From: Paenibacillus_E violae
Lineage (GTDB): Bacteria; Bacillota; Bacilli; Paenibacillales; NBRC-103111
DNA: 64,000 nt
Assembly (NCBI RefSeq): GCF_032461945.1
Contig: NZ_JAWCUD010000001.1
Span: 434,001 to 498,000, forward strand
Reading direction: 5' to 3'
The notes below the pieces were generated by a model that saw nothing but the letters and a program-made list of their open reading frames with translations, was not told the origin of the DNA and searched no databases. Below are positions 8,333 through 17,547 of the stretch, in pieces. Numbering within the stretch: position 1 is the first letter of the stretch; each line of letters opens with the position of its first letter. A program made the position numbers and the translations under genes.

Positions 8333-10121
8333 AGAGAGCAGCACCAATGAGCCGAAAGCCGTGAAAACGTCCTTCCGTGCTTTATCCGTTTATGCCAAAC
8401 CGCATTGGTTGACATTTGCAGCCGTTCTGGTGTGCGCCTTAATGGGCATCGCTGCCGACTTGTTTCAACCCTATCTCGTGAAGATTGCGATCGATGATAA
8501 CTTGATGATCGGGAAAAATGATTATCATGGACTGCTGATGATTTGTCTGTTCTATGTAGGACTTTCGGTAAGTTCATTATTTTTCAGTTACTTGCAGAAC
8601 AACTTGCTGCAATTCGCCGGCCAAAGTATTGTAGCCAAAATCCGCAAGGATTTGTTTCAGCACATTTTCAAGCAGTCGATGTCGTATTATGACAAGACGC
8701 CTAGCGGCAGTCTAATCACCCATGTATCCAGCGATACAGAGACACTGAACCAGTTCTTCACGCAAGTTTTGTTAAGTCTGGTGCGCGATGGCATGACCTT
8801 GATTTTCATCATCGTGTTAATGTACCATCTGGATCCAACGCTAACGTTATACAGTATGATTGTCATTCCAATCATCGCGATTATTGCTATCAGCTTTCGC
8901 AGATATATGCGCAAAACGTATCAGCTTTCCAGGACGCGATTGTCTCAAATGGTAGCCTATGTGGCTGAAAATTTATCAGGCATGCATCTCATTCAAGCGT
9001 TCCACCAAGAGAATGAACAAATGAAACGTTTTGTAGATCGAAATTCAAGCTACTTTCAGGCAAACTTGCGGGAAATCCGTACGAACGTGTTGTTTAACCG
9101 ATCTTTTGATATTTTGGGGAATCTATCCGTAGCTTTTATCACATGGGTCGGTGGAATGGCTGTATTTGATAAAACGATTGAGTTTGGTGTGCTTTATGCG
9201 TTTATTACGTATATTCGGCAGTTTTTTCAACCGATTAATAACATTACGCAGCAGTGGAATACCCTTCAGTCTACAACGGTGTCAATGAACCGGATCTGGA
9301 ACATTTTTGCTACCCAGCCGGAAGTAAATGACAAGCAGGACGCGAAAACGATTCCGTTGACCAAGGTGAAGGGCGAGATTCATTTTAACCATGTGAAGTT
9401 TGGTTATTTAAAGGATATCTCCGTTCTTGAAGATCTTGAGCTTCGAATAGAACCTGGCGAAATGATCGGGATTGTCGGCACGACGGGAGCGGGTAAAAGT
9501 TCGCTTATTTCCTTGCTCTGCCGCTTCTACGATGTGCAGGAAGGAAGCATCCGGATTGATGGCACGGATATTCGGGATATTGCGCAGGCTAATTTGCATC
9601 GCATGGTCGGGTTGGTCCAGCAGGAGCCCTATTTATATGCAGGAAGCATTCTCGATAATGTGCGGATGTTTGATGAATCCGTTGCGCGTGAGGATGTCAT
9701 CAAAGCCTGCCAATTGGTGGGTGCTGACAGTCTGATCACGAGGTTGAAGGATGGATACGAGACGCGGATCTCGGAAAGAGGAAGCGGCTTGTCTGCGGGT
9801 GAGAGACAACTGATTTCTTTCGCGCGGATCATTGTTTTCCAACCGAAAATATTGATTCTCGATGAAGCTACGGCGAATTTGGACTCTCAGACGGAGCAAC
9901 TGATTCAGACAGCTCTGCAGATTGTTGCGGAAGGAAGGACAACACTTGTGATTGCCCATCGGATCTCGACGATTATTCATGCGAATCGCATTCTGGTTAT
10001 GAGCCAAGGTCAAATTGTAGAAGAAGGTAATCATACTGAATTGCTTGCTCTGCATGGTTACTATGAGCAATTGTATTTGCACTCTCACGGGAGTATAGAC
10101 GCGGCGCAATCCATTTCTTAG
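8319..10121 (+). CDS. Heterodimeric ABC exporter partner subunit (BmrD/YheH-like)
   Basis: 600 residues from the ATG at 8319, which has the ribosome site AGGAAGGGGG eight bases upstream. Membrane domain comes first, then the ATPase with Walker A GTTGAGKSS, non-standard signature LSAGERQL and intact Walker B ILILDEATANLD. The altered signature here and the altered Walker B in the upstream subunit both belong to the same composite site. That is the expected pattern for a heterodimer with one dead and one live ATP site. The overlap with the upstream gene implies coupled translation in a 1:1 complex. Both are followed by a terminator. Confidence 0.9.
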   Translation: MSRSKESSTNEPKAVKTSFRALSVYAKPHWLTFAAVLVCALMGIAADLFQPYLVKIAIDDNLMIGKNDYHGLLMICLFYVGLSVSSLFFSYLQNNLLQFAGQSIVAKIRKDLFQHIFKQSMSYYDKTPSGSLITHVSSDTETLNQFFTQVLLSLVRDGMTLIFIIVLMYHLDPTLTLYSMIVIPIIAIIAISFRRYMRKTYQLSRTRLSQMVAYVAENLSGMHLIQAFHQENEQMKRFVDRNSSYFQANLREIRTNVLFNRSFDILGNLSVAFITWVGGMAVFDKTIEFGVLYAFITYIRQFFQPINNITQQWNTLQSTTVSMNRIWNIFATQPEVNDKQDAKTIPLTKVKGEIHFNHVKFGYLKDISVLEDLELRIEPGEMIGIVGTTGAGKSSLISLLCRFYDVQEGSIRIDGTDIRDIAQANLHRMVGLVQQEPYLYAGSILDNVRMFDESVAREDVIKACQLVGADSLITRLKDGYETRISERGSGLSAGERQLISFARIIVFQPKILILDEATANLDSQTEQLIQTALQIVAEGRTTLVIAHRISTIIHANRILVMSQGQIVEEGNHTELLALHGYYEQLYLHSHGSIDAAQSIS

Positions 10122-10147
10122 CTTTAGTCCACAAAATGAGATAGCCA

Positions 10148-10197
10148 TAAAAAGCTTTATCACGTTCCTTATGGGAATGCTGATAAAGCTTTTTTTT
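10148..10197 (+). terminator. Intrinsic terminator of the ABC exporter operon
   Basis: AAAAGCTTTATCA pairs with TGATAAAGCTTTT, with an inner GTTCC/GGAAT pairing, followed by a T-run. The rest of the gap to 10432 is AT-rich leader with a candidate promoter. Confidence 0.9.
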
Positions 10198-10286
10198 ACC
10201 CTATTATTCTACCAATGGTTATTAAATGGTAACGATTCAACTATATAACAAAAGTACTATATAAGTATAATATTTGGTAAATTGTG

Positions 10287-10315
10287 TTGTTATATTCAAT
10301 TTGCTGTACTATACT
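10287..10315 (+). promoter_or_regulatory. Candidate sigma-A promoter of the decarboxylase-chemoreceptor pair
   Basis: TTGTTA (10287-10292), 17 bases, then TATACT (10310-10315). This leaves a leader of about 110 bases before the ATG at 10433. Confidence 0.5.
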
Positions 10316-10432
10316 ATTGTATAAAAATGTAAGGATTTTGTCGGCTATTGTCGAAAGAAAGGAGGTTTGCTGCAGCTAGACGTTATTCAGTATGTTTTCT
10401 ATAAACGATTCTATCCGATAGGAGAGGAAATT

Positions 10433-12103
10433 ATGAGAGAGAGAAGATTGCCGAACGTACAGAAATTGTTTCCCAGTGAGAATGGCAACCAGCAATCACG
10501 CCAGATGATTATGCGATTCGTTGAACAAATTTTGACCGGTGTCGATGTGTTGAAAAATCCGGATGGCGTCAACCTCAGAGGCGAAAAAGACCGCACAGAC
10601 CGCTTTTATAACAACCTCATCCAACATAGCGCGATCCCCTCTGAAAGCATGCCGATGGAGGTAGTCAACTCGGAGTTATTGGCCCTGCTGCACAACCATC
10701 CTTATCATACCAAATATTTTCTAACCAATATTCTGCCGATGGCTAGTATACCGGGAATTGTTGGCATGCTTGCAGCGTTCATGGTCAACGGCAACAATCT
10801 ATGGGATGTGTACGGTCCAGCAGGAGCCGAAGCGGAAGTAAAAGTTATCAGCATGATGTCGAAATTAATCGGGTATGATGCCATGAAAAGCGGTGGCTAC
10901 ACAACCTGGGGTGGTCAGGGAGCTGTATTCTCAGGACTGCGTATAGCGATTGCCAAATTTGCTCCGGAAGCCTTGCAGAAAGGCGTTCCCGACAATTTGT
11001 ACGCGTTTTGTTCCGATGCTGCCCATTACAGCTTATTCAAATCTGTCGAGGCGACAGGAATCGGAACCGATAAATTAATCCGGGTTCGAACGAAAGCTGA
11101 CAGCTCCATGGATGTAAATGACTTGAAGCTTAAGATGGAGGAGGTCATCGCCCATGGTGGAATCCCGATTTACATTGTTGCGACAACAGGTACGACGGAT
11201 GCCATGGGGATTGACGATTTGGAGATGATCCAGGCAACAGCCGGCAAGGTTGCTGCACAGTTTGGGCTGCAAAAACCACATATCCATGCGGATTCGGCGT
11301 TGGGCGGATTTTTTGCTTTCTTCCAAGATTATGATTTCACAGCTAATCCCCTAGCGTTTAAAGCTGAGGTATTGCAAGCCTTACAAGCTATACATAGCCG
11401 GATGAAACATCTGCATTTGGCGGATTCGCTTTGCTTTGATTTTCAAAAGCTGGGGCAAACCCCTTATCTGACAAGTCTTTTTCTTGTCAAAGAAGCTGCG
11501 GATCTAACGTTGATGGACCTGCATCCGGACGAAACGCCATATGTCGGACATCGAGGTTATGGCCAGTATCATACAGGATATACACTGGAATGCTCTCGCA
11601 TGGCTAGCTCAATCAGCATCTACAGCGCTCTTCTTGCATTTGGCATTCAAGGGTATCAGCAGCTGTTAGCGCAATTCGTTGAGGTTAACCTTGCCTTCCG
11701 TGAGGCGCTGCGTTTGGAAATCCCGGAGGCCGTTATTGTTAATGCGGATAATCCCGGTATTATCACGTTATTCCGGCTTTATCCAGAAGGAGGCTCCCGT
11801 TTTCAGGAAGAGGTTTCGGGCGCTTGTTCGCTAAGTGAGATTGAACGTAACAACAAGTTTAATGAAATCCTGTTTGAAATTCTTGGAAAGCAGCGGGACC
11901 GCATATTTTTCGGCGACACCAAAAAGCATTTGCTGGTGCCAACGAAAGAGGGGAGTTTTACAGCTTTATATGCGACCAAAATTTTCGTGATTTCCCCCTA
12001 TACGGAGGTTAAGCATGTAGTGGAAATCGTGCAGTATTTGAAAACATTTGTCTCACAAGTTTTTGAGAAATATGCCGAAGCATCTACGATACACGGGAGG
12101 TAA
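10433..12103 (+). CDS. PLP-dependent group II amino-acid decarboxylase family protein
   Basis: 556 residues from the ATG at 10433, which has AGGAGAGG at a good distance; an in-frame start at 10367 lacks context. The fold-type I aspartate that contacts the PLP ring lies in HADSALGG (His285). The Schiff-base lysine is most likely Lys339 in DFQKLGQ, where the common form is DPHKW. VATTGTTDAMGIDDL and GGQGAVFSG are further family stretches. Group II enzymes decarboxylate glutamate, aromatic or diamino acids to amines. The substrate cannot be read from the sequence. A chemoreceptor follows after only five bases, so the two are probably one transcript. Confidence 0.85.
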   Translation: MRERRLPNVQKLFPSENGNQQSRQMIMRFVEQILTGVDVLKNPDGVNLRGEKDRTDRFYNNLIQHSAIPSESMPMEVVNSELLALLHNHPYHTKYFLTNILPMASIPGIVGMLAAFMVNGNNLWDVYGPAGAEAEVKVISMMSKLIGYDAMKSGGYTTWGGQGAVFSGLRIAIAKFAPEALQKGVPDNLYAFCSDAAHYSLFKSVEATGIGTDKLIRVRTKADSSMDVNDLKLKMEEVIAHGGIPIYIVATTGTTDAMGIDDLEMIQATAGKVAAQFGLQKPHIHADSALGGFFAFFQDYDFTANPLAFKAEVLQALQAIHSRMKHLHLADSLCFDFQKLGQTPYLTSLFLVKEAADLTLMDLHPDETPYVGHRGYGQYHTGYTLECSRMASSISIYSALLAFGIQGYQQLLAQFVEVNLAFREALRLEIPEAVIVNADNPGIITLFRLYPEGGSRFQEEVSGACSLSEIERNNKFNEILFEILGKQRDRIFFGDTKKHLLVPTKEGSFTALYATKIFVISPYTEVKHVVEIVQYLKTFVSQVFEKYAEASTIHGR

Positions 12104-12108
12104 CAGAA

Positions 12109-13878
12109 GTGGTTACGCAAAAGCAAGCTCTGACAGATAAAGGGAAACTTTTCAATATGAAAGCAGTGAACTGGGTTCGTGAACATATTGCCGTAAAAAT
12201 GACGCTCAGCATTGTTGTGCTGTTGTTAGTTGTCAGCTCGGTATTCTCATTGTCCGGATACTGGGTGAGTAAAGGATTAGCGACGAAGCTTGAGGATCAA
12301 TTTGTTCTGCGGTTAACGTCAAATATTCAAAACGTATCCAACTATTTAGCTGTCATTCCTGAGCGACCTGAAGATATAACAGACACCAAACACCCAGGCT
12401 ACGTGCGAATAAAAAAACAATTCGAGGAGTTCAAGAAGCATGATACGTTGGAGAACGTGTATGTATTGACCAAAACTCCCACGAAAGAACAGATCGTAAT
12501 TTTAACGGGTGTTGCCGATGATTACGGAATCGAATACCCGTTTACACCGGAAATGAATGCGGCAATAGCTCAAGATAAACCCATGGTCAGCAATATTTAT
12601 AAAGATGAATATGGCATTCATAAATCGATATTTGTACCGCTCAGAAACAAAAATGGTGAAAACGTGGGTATCATTGGTATTGATTTGGATGCGAGCGTTA
12701 TATCCAAAACCTATCAAGAAATGTTCTGGACGATGCTGAGCATAACGCTTATTGTTTTGGCCATTGGCAGTTTGATCGCCTACTATATTAATCGTAGCGT
12801 AACCAAACCGGTCGTTCATCTCATGCATGTCACAGAGAAGGTCGCAGCGGGTTACTTAACTGAACAAGTTTCCATTGAGCGCACCGATGAGATTGGTAAA
12901 CTGGCTGCTTCATTTAATGTGATGCGCAGGAACTTGGAATCGCTTATTCGCCAGATGTATGATTCCTCCCATATTATCACTCATACAAGTGAGCAATTGT
13001 ACCAATCCGCGGATGAGTCAAGCTCCAGTGCAGGACTGGTTGCAGTTTCTATGAACAGTATGTATGACGGTGTGGCGGAAGTTGTAAGTTCCATATCAGA
13101 GAGCACGTCATCCATCGTTGAGATCAACTCCGAACTGACGGAAGTCACGACGGAAGTCAAAGAGATGCAGGAGATGGCGCATAAAGTTGGGGCGCAATCG
13201 GTTGACGGTCAGCAGCTCGTGGAGAAGACGCTGCATCAGATGAATGTGATTCAGCAAGAGATGAAGTCGTCGCATGAAGCCGCTCTTCAATTAGGAAATC
13301 GTTCGAAGGAAATCGGAGCGATTATCAACATTATTACGGAGATTGCGCAGCAGACGAATTTGTTGGCTTTGAATGCTTCGATTGAAGCGGCTCGCGTTGG
13401 CGAGCAAGGCAAAGGATTTGCCGTTGTTGCCGGTGAGGTGAAGAAGCTGGCGGAGCAGTCATCGAAAGCTGCAAGCTCGATTACGGAGCTTGTGTCCGGC
13501 ACTCAAAAAGACAGCCGGCTGGTCATGGAAAGCATCGTCCAGGGTAATCATGCTGTTGAGCAAGGGCAGACCTGGATTAATGATACATATGAAAATTTCA
13601 AAGTCATTTTCAATGGTATTTCCGTGTTTTCCGAGCGGACTGATCATTTGTTGAATACGCTGGAGAGAGCCGTGCGATCTTTCGAGATCATCTCCCGAGT
13701 GATGCACAAAATTTCGGGCATTACCGAAGATCAGTCTGCCGGGTATGAAGAAGTTGCAGCCGCTGCGCAAGAGCAAAGCGCTTCGATCGAAGAGATTACA
13801 TCGGCGATTCGCCAATTAGCGGAGATGGCGGTTGAGCTGCAAAAGTCGGTGAAAAGCTTCAAGCTATCTGAGCAGTGA
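12109..13878 (+). CDS. Methyl-accepting chemotaxis protein
   Basis: 589 residues, starting with GTG eight bases after GGGAGG. The layout is: cytoplasmic lead, TM1 (~29-52), extracellular sensing region of about 150 residues of single-Cache type, TM2 (~205-228), HAMP (~229-282), then the long signalling coiled coil. The hairpin tip is readable at about 404-450 (EIAQQTNLLALNASIEAAR and GKGFAVVAGEVKKLAEQS). The receptor signals to CheA/CheW at the membrane. Its tight linkage to a decarboxylase suggests it may sense a related amino acid or amine, which is inference. A terminator follows at once. Confidence 0.95.
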   Translation: MVTQKQALTDKGKLFNMKAVNWVREHIAVKMTLSIVVLLLVVSSVFSLSGYWVSKGLATKLEDQFVLRLTSNIQNVSNYLAVIPERPEDITDTKHPGYVRIKKQFEEFKKHDTLENVYVLTKTPTKEQIVILTGVADDYGIEYPFTPEMNAAIAQDKPMVSNIYKDEYGIHKSIFVPLRNKNGENVGIIGIDLDASVISKTYQEMFWTMLSITLIVLAIGSLIAYYINRSVTKPVVHLMHVTEKVAAGYLTEQVSIERTDEIGKLAASFNVMRRNLESLIRQMYDSSHIITHTSEQLYQSADESSSSAGLVAVSMNSMYDGVAEVVSSISESTSSIVEINSELTEVTTEVKEMQEMAHKVGAQSVDGQQLVEKTLHQMNVIQQEMKSSHEAALQLGNRSKEIGAIINIITEIAQQTNLLALNASIEAARVGEQGKGFAVVAGEVKKLAEQSSKAASSITELVSGTQKDSRLVMESIVQGNHAVEQGQTWINDTYENFKVIFNGISVFSERTDHLLNTLERAVRSFEIISRVMHKISGITEDQSAGYEEVAAAAQEQSASIEEITSAIRQLAEMAVELQKSVKSFKLSEQ

Positions 13879-13895
13879 ATCATGGTTAAAAGTTG

Positions 13896-13922
13896 ACTAG
13901 CCAGCTTCTGGCTAGTTTTTTT
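13896..13922 (+). terminator. Intrinsic terminator after the chemoreceptor gene
   Basis: ACTAGCCAG - CTT - CTGGCTAGT followed by a seven-base T-run. Confidence 0.92.
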
Positions 13923-14048
13923 GTGTTTAAGCACATAAGCTAATGAATGATTAGCTAGGCTAATGATGGGGTACTAGGAATAGTTAGTACTTCTCAAAAC
14001 GTATAACTCAAGTACAATGAGAATTAAGACGAGAGGGGGTTATGCATC

Positions 14049-16283
14049 ATGAATTCGAAATGGATTACGATTCAATTAGGCTATGTACTGGGAGCGAGTT
14101 CCTTGCTAACGGCCATTGTATATTTCTTCGCAACCAACTGGGAGCAATTAAACCGCTGGGAAAAGTTTGCGCCCGCCTTTTTGCTTATTCTAGGCTTCTA
14201 TGGATTATCGGTTTGGCTTTCCCATCAAGCGGGTCGGCAATTTCTAAGCAGGCTTAGCTTGTTTGCAAGCTGCGTTTCCTTTGGTGTAGGAGCAGGGCTC
14301 ATTGGTCAAACCTACAACTCTCATGCTGACAGCTACACGTTGTTTGCGATCTGGTTTATTCCGGCCTTTCTTTTTGCCATATGGACGAGGTGGCAGCCCT
14401 TTTACATCCTGTCGTATATTCTTGGACATTTGGCTTATTGCTTTTACTTTTTCCCGCAAGGGCAAGGAAGATCAGATTCGGAAGGCGTCCAAATCGCAAT
14501 CTGGGTAGGATTAGCTATTGTGAATGGTATTCTCTATCTGCTAACAGAGCGTGGGAAGTTAAACTCGTCCTTTTTGAAATGGATTTCATTTCAAGCGGTA
14601 ATAGGTATACTGCTCATGCTTTCAAATTCATACGCATTCGAAGATTACGGGGTGTTCATGAATCTCCCCCTGATTGTCGCTCTTGCGGCAGCGGTATGGT
14701 ATTCCCATAAAATGCGCAACAAAGCCTATCTGTTGTTCTCAGGCTTATGGATTTCAGCCACGATTACATTTAAATACATTGAACTCATCGTTCGCCATTA
14801 TAATGAACTTTTTTTCATCATAAGTTTGCTGTTTGTCATTGTATTCATCGGGGCAAATGTGAAGTTCATGTCATTTATCCGGGCATGGCAGCCTGCCGAG
14901 AAGGCAATGAATGATGGACTCGAAGGTGAGGCAGGAGAGGGAGCCAAACCGGAAGGGGATTTTACCAAATGGGTTGTGCGTGTTCTCACGGTTTCCGTCG
15001 TTATTATCGGATCGCTGCTAGGCAGCCTGACGGTAATCGGGATTGTTACGTTGGTGCTGGGATTTGAAAACCCTGAGAATGTGTTAATGGGTTTTGGACT
15101 TGTCGTTGTGACATGCATGATCTTTTTGAAAAAGTTAAATGCGCTAGTGAGGTACACCATACTCATCAGCGGACTGCTTCTTGGAGCGGGAGCGGCTGTG
15201 TTTGCAGAAAATGTCCCAGTTCTATTCGCTTTCTTAGCGCTTACAATCGCCGCGTTTATCTACATTGCCGGTATGGTGCATCGGATTTTTTTCTTACTTG
15301 CAGCAATTTTAATCACAGCTGCGATACTAACCAATTGGTTCGATAATAGTATTGTCATTTTGTCAGTGATATCTGGTTTATTATTCGTCCTGTTTGCAGG
15401 CGGGCAGGTCATCCCGAATGCTGCAGTTAGGCAGCCGGTGCTCTATAGCAGCTATCCATCATTTCTTTTCACATTGTTTGTGTTAACTTTCATGACCGAA
15501 TCTGCTTGGTATTATGTCACCAACGCCCTGTTCTTTGTTCTAGTTGTGATTGCCTTAGCCGTTAGCAGGCAGCTGCATAGCCGTTGGATATTCGCTTGGT
15601 CGATGGGATTCTGGACAGCTTTCCTCGTGTACAAATATTACGATTTAGCCTGGAAGCTGCTGCACAAATCGATTACGTTCGCTATGATTGGGATCTTGAT
15701 TCTGATCTTTACCGTTTGGTATGAAAAAAGACATCGCCTTGAAGCTGCTGAACCCGAAACGGCTGCTGGGGCAAACGTTAAGGCAAATAGGCTCCTTATT
15801 GCCGTGCTGGTGGTGCTACAGATCGCAGCTATGTCGATACAAATTGGCAAAAGTGAGTGGCTGCTCTCTCATGGACAGCTCATCAAGCTCCAGCTTGAAC
15901 CTTTGGACCCGCGTTCGCTTATTCAAGGGGATTACGTACGTTTGCGCTACACGATTTCTGAGCCGCCTATTTCCGATATGAAGAACGGTGATTTGAGATC
16001 TATGAAAAAAATATCTGTCGTACTCGCTCCGAACACAGCTACAGACGTATACGAATTCAAACGTGTCTATACGAAAGGGGAAGAACTCGCCCCGGGAGAG
16101 GTCCGCATGAACGGTACCCTGCAAGGGTACGAGCGGATTGAATACGGCATTGAAAATTATTTCATTCCGGAAGGAACGGGCCGTACCTACGAACAAAATG
16201 CCAAGTTTGCGGAAGTGAAAGTTTCTGCAAGTGGTGATGCCATTCTTGAGCGCCTTGTGCTGCAACAAAGTGTTGTTCAATAA
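14049..16283 (+). CDS. DUF2157 multi-pass membrane protein with C-terminal GDYxxLxY domain
   Basis: 744 residues with around 18-20 hydrophobic segments over residues 1-570. The N-terminal region (FFATNWEQLNRWEKFAP, LIGQTYNSHADSY) has the DUF2157 look. The last ~170 residues form a soluble domain beginning after one more hydrophobic helix and carrying SLIQGDYVRLRY, the GDYxxLxY domain signature. Function is unknown. The protein should sit in the cytoplasmic membrane with the tail domain probably outside. The ATG at 14049 has GAGAGGGGG upstream. A short linker rich in Glu/Gly around residue 295 divides the membrane part. Confidence 0.85.
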   Translation: MNSKWITIQLGYVLGASSLLTAIVYFFATNWEQLNRWEKFAPAFLLILGFYGLSVWLSHQAGRQFLSRLSLFASCVSFGVGAGLIGQTYNSHADSYTLFAIWFIPAFLFAIWTRWQPFYILSYILGHLAYCFYFFPQGQGRSDSEGVQIAIWVGLAIVNGILYLLTERGKLNSSFLKWISFQAVIGILLMLSNSYAFEDYGVFMNLPLIVALAAAVWYSHKMRNKAYLLFSGLWISATITFKYIELIVRHYNELFFIISLLFVIVFIGANVKFMSFIRAWQPAEKAMNDGLEGEAGEGAKPEGDFTKWVVRVLTVSVVIIGSLLGSLTVIGIVTLVLGFENPENVLMGFGLVVVTCMIFLKKLNALVRYTILISGLLLGAGAAVFAENVPVLFAFLALTIAAFIYIAGMVHRIFFLLAAILITAAILTNWFDNSIVILSVISGLLFVLFAGGQVIPNAAVRQPVLYSSYPSFLFTLFVLTFMTESAWYYVTNALFFVLVVIALAVSRQLHSRWIFAWSMGFWTAFLVYKYYDLAWKLLHKSITFAMIGILILIFTVWYEKRHRLEAAEPETAAGANVKANRLLIAVLVVLQIAAMSIQIGKSEWLLSHGQLIKLQLEPLDPRSLIQGDYVRLRYTISEPPISDMKNGDLRSMKKISVVLAPNTATDVYEFKRVYTKGEELAPGEVRMNGTLQGYERIEYGIENYFIPEGTGRTYEQNAKFAEVKVSASGDAILERLVLQQSVVQ

Positions 16284-16342
16284 AGATTAATGTGGTAAAA
16301 TTACCCGATCTTTGCAAGCAAAAGAGAGGGGTAGCTGTTCGG

Positions 16343-17224
16343 ATGTGGCTCATGTATTCCGTACTTGCGGCTTTCAGTTTCGGGCTGCGAGGCATTCTGT
16401 ATCACTGGTCCAGCCAGCAATCATTAAACCGGAATGTGCTGCTATGCGGCACATTTTTCATGGGGGCGTTAATTAGCGGCAGCTGCGCCCTTCTTTTACA
16501 TCAAGCTTGGACCGTGCATGCGCTGATTGGCGTTCAAATGGGACTGTTTTCCTTCGGGGCCAATGCCAGCATGTTCGAAGGTTTTGCCGTAGGGAAAGCG
16601 TCGTTGGTCGCGATTCTCACCGGTCTGCCTTCCGTTGTTGTGGTATTCGTTGCATATCTGATTTGGGATGAACGACTTAACATCATGCAGTTTCTAGCCT
16701 TTGTCATTATTGTTATCGGGATTTTGGTCGTGCGTTACTCCAATGATATTACGCTCAAAAATTTGCAAGGCGCCGGCTGGGGAGCACTGGCATTGATTCT
16801 ATTTGCCGCCAATGACTTATCCAGCAAGTGGACGACCTTGGTAGCGGCCCCGTTGTTTCCAACGTTATTCTGTATGTTTGCTACTGGAACCGTTTGCTTT
16901 GGTTTGTGGTGGTTGCGAGATCAGAAGCAAGGTAATCATCATCATGCACAGGTTAAAGTGGCAGCCACCACAGGCTGGACGGAACGACGGACTTTTCTAT
17001 TTGGCATGATCGTGGGCATTACGAATGTGGTCGGCATGATTTTCATCCTTCATGGATTTGATCATGGCAAGGCAGGCCTAGTTTCAGCTGTTGTTGCATT
17101 GAATGTACTGATCGTTCTTTTGTACACGCGTTTTGTCTTGAAGGATAAATTTTCAAAGATGGAACAGTCTGGATTGGCCTTAGCGTTTATTGGCATCTTA
17201 ATGATGAAGTTAGTTGCCTCTTGA
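16343..17224 (+). CDS. EamA/DMT-family transporter
   Basis: 293 residues from the ATG at 16343; an in-frame start at 16292 is possible, but GAGAGGGG upstream favours the shorter form. About ten hydrophobic helices are arranged as two repeats, as in EamA (DUF6) drug/metabolite transporters (FAVGKASLVAILTGLPSVVVV in the first half, HGKAGLVSAVVALNVLIVLLY in the second, each read as one helix). The middle loop is His-rich (GNHHHAQ). It lies 60 bases after the DUF2157 gene. The substrate is unknown. Its TGA stop is embedded in the -35 box of the argS promoter. Confidence 0.85.
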   Translation: MWLMYSVLAAFSFGLRGILYHWSSQQSLNRNVLLCGTFFMGALISGSCALLLHQAWTVHALIGVQMGLFSFGANASMFEGFAVGKASLVAILTGLPSVVVVFVAYLIWDERLNIMQFLAFVIIVIGILVVRYSNDITLKNLQGAGWGALALILFAANDLSSKWTTLVAAPLFPTLFCMFATGTVCFGLWWLRDQKQGNHHHAQVKVAATTGWTERRTFLFGMIVGITNVVGMIFILHGFDHGKAGLVSAVVALNVLIVLLYTRFVLKDKFSKMEQSGLALAFIGILMMKLVAS

Positions 17225-17249
17225 CAACTTCAGCATATTAAAGTAATAT
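17221..17249 (+). promoter_or_regulatory. Sigma-A promoter of the argS T-box transcript
   Basis: A consensus TTGACA (17221-17226) and TAATAT (17244-17249) are 17 bases apart. The -35 box contains the stop codon of the upstream transporter gene. The leader RNA begins about 17256. Confidence 0.7.
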
Positions 17250-17279
17250 TCAGTCAATTCATAACTTGATATGTAACAT

Positions 17280-17514
17280 TGATGAACAGGACAGTAGTTC
17301 TTGTCGGACAGTCGCAGCGAGCCGGAATTGGTGGGAACCGGTACGAATGTCAGGAACGAAACGGACCTGGGAAATGGTCTTCCGAAATGAGCAGTAGGGA
17401 GATCCGGCATAAGCCGTTATCGTTGGAGGGGTTAAATCTGTAGATTTAACACTTAGAGTGGTACCGCGGGAATGAACAGCTCTCGTCTCTTATTTAGAGA
17501 CGGGGGCTTTTTTG
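17280..17514 (+). promoter_or_regulatory. T-box riboswitch upstream of argS
   Basis: All T-box landmarks are visible. Stem I has the AGTA-type motif near 17292, the apical AGCGAGCCGG and GGTGGGAACCGG elements (17313-17340), and a specifier region GAAACGGACC. Reading the specifier as CGG (17362-17364) gives an arginine codon, consistent with argS downstream. The T-box sequence GAGTGGTACCGCGGG lies at about 17456-17470. A terminator stem (CTCTCGTCTC / GAGACGGGGG) with a T-run ends the leader. Uncharged arginyl-tRNA should pair with specifier and T-box and allow readthrough. ACG, one base offset, would be threonine and does not fit the gene. Confidence 0.93.
17478..17513 (+). terminator. Regulated terminator of the argS T-box
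   Basis: AGCTCTCGTCTC pairs with GAGACGGGGGCT, followed by six T. Its 5' arm competes with the T-box antiterminator. Confidence 0.9.
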
Positions 17515-17547
17515 CATGTAAAAGAGGTCATTTGGGAGGAAAATACG

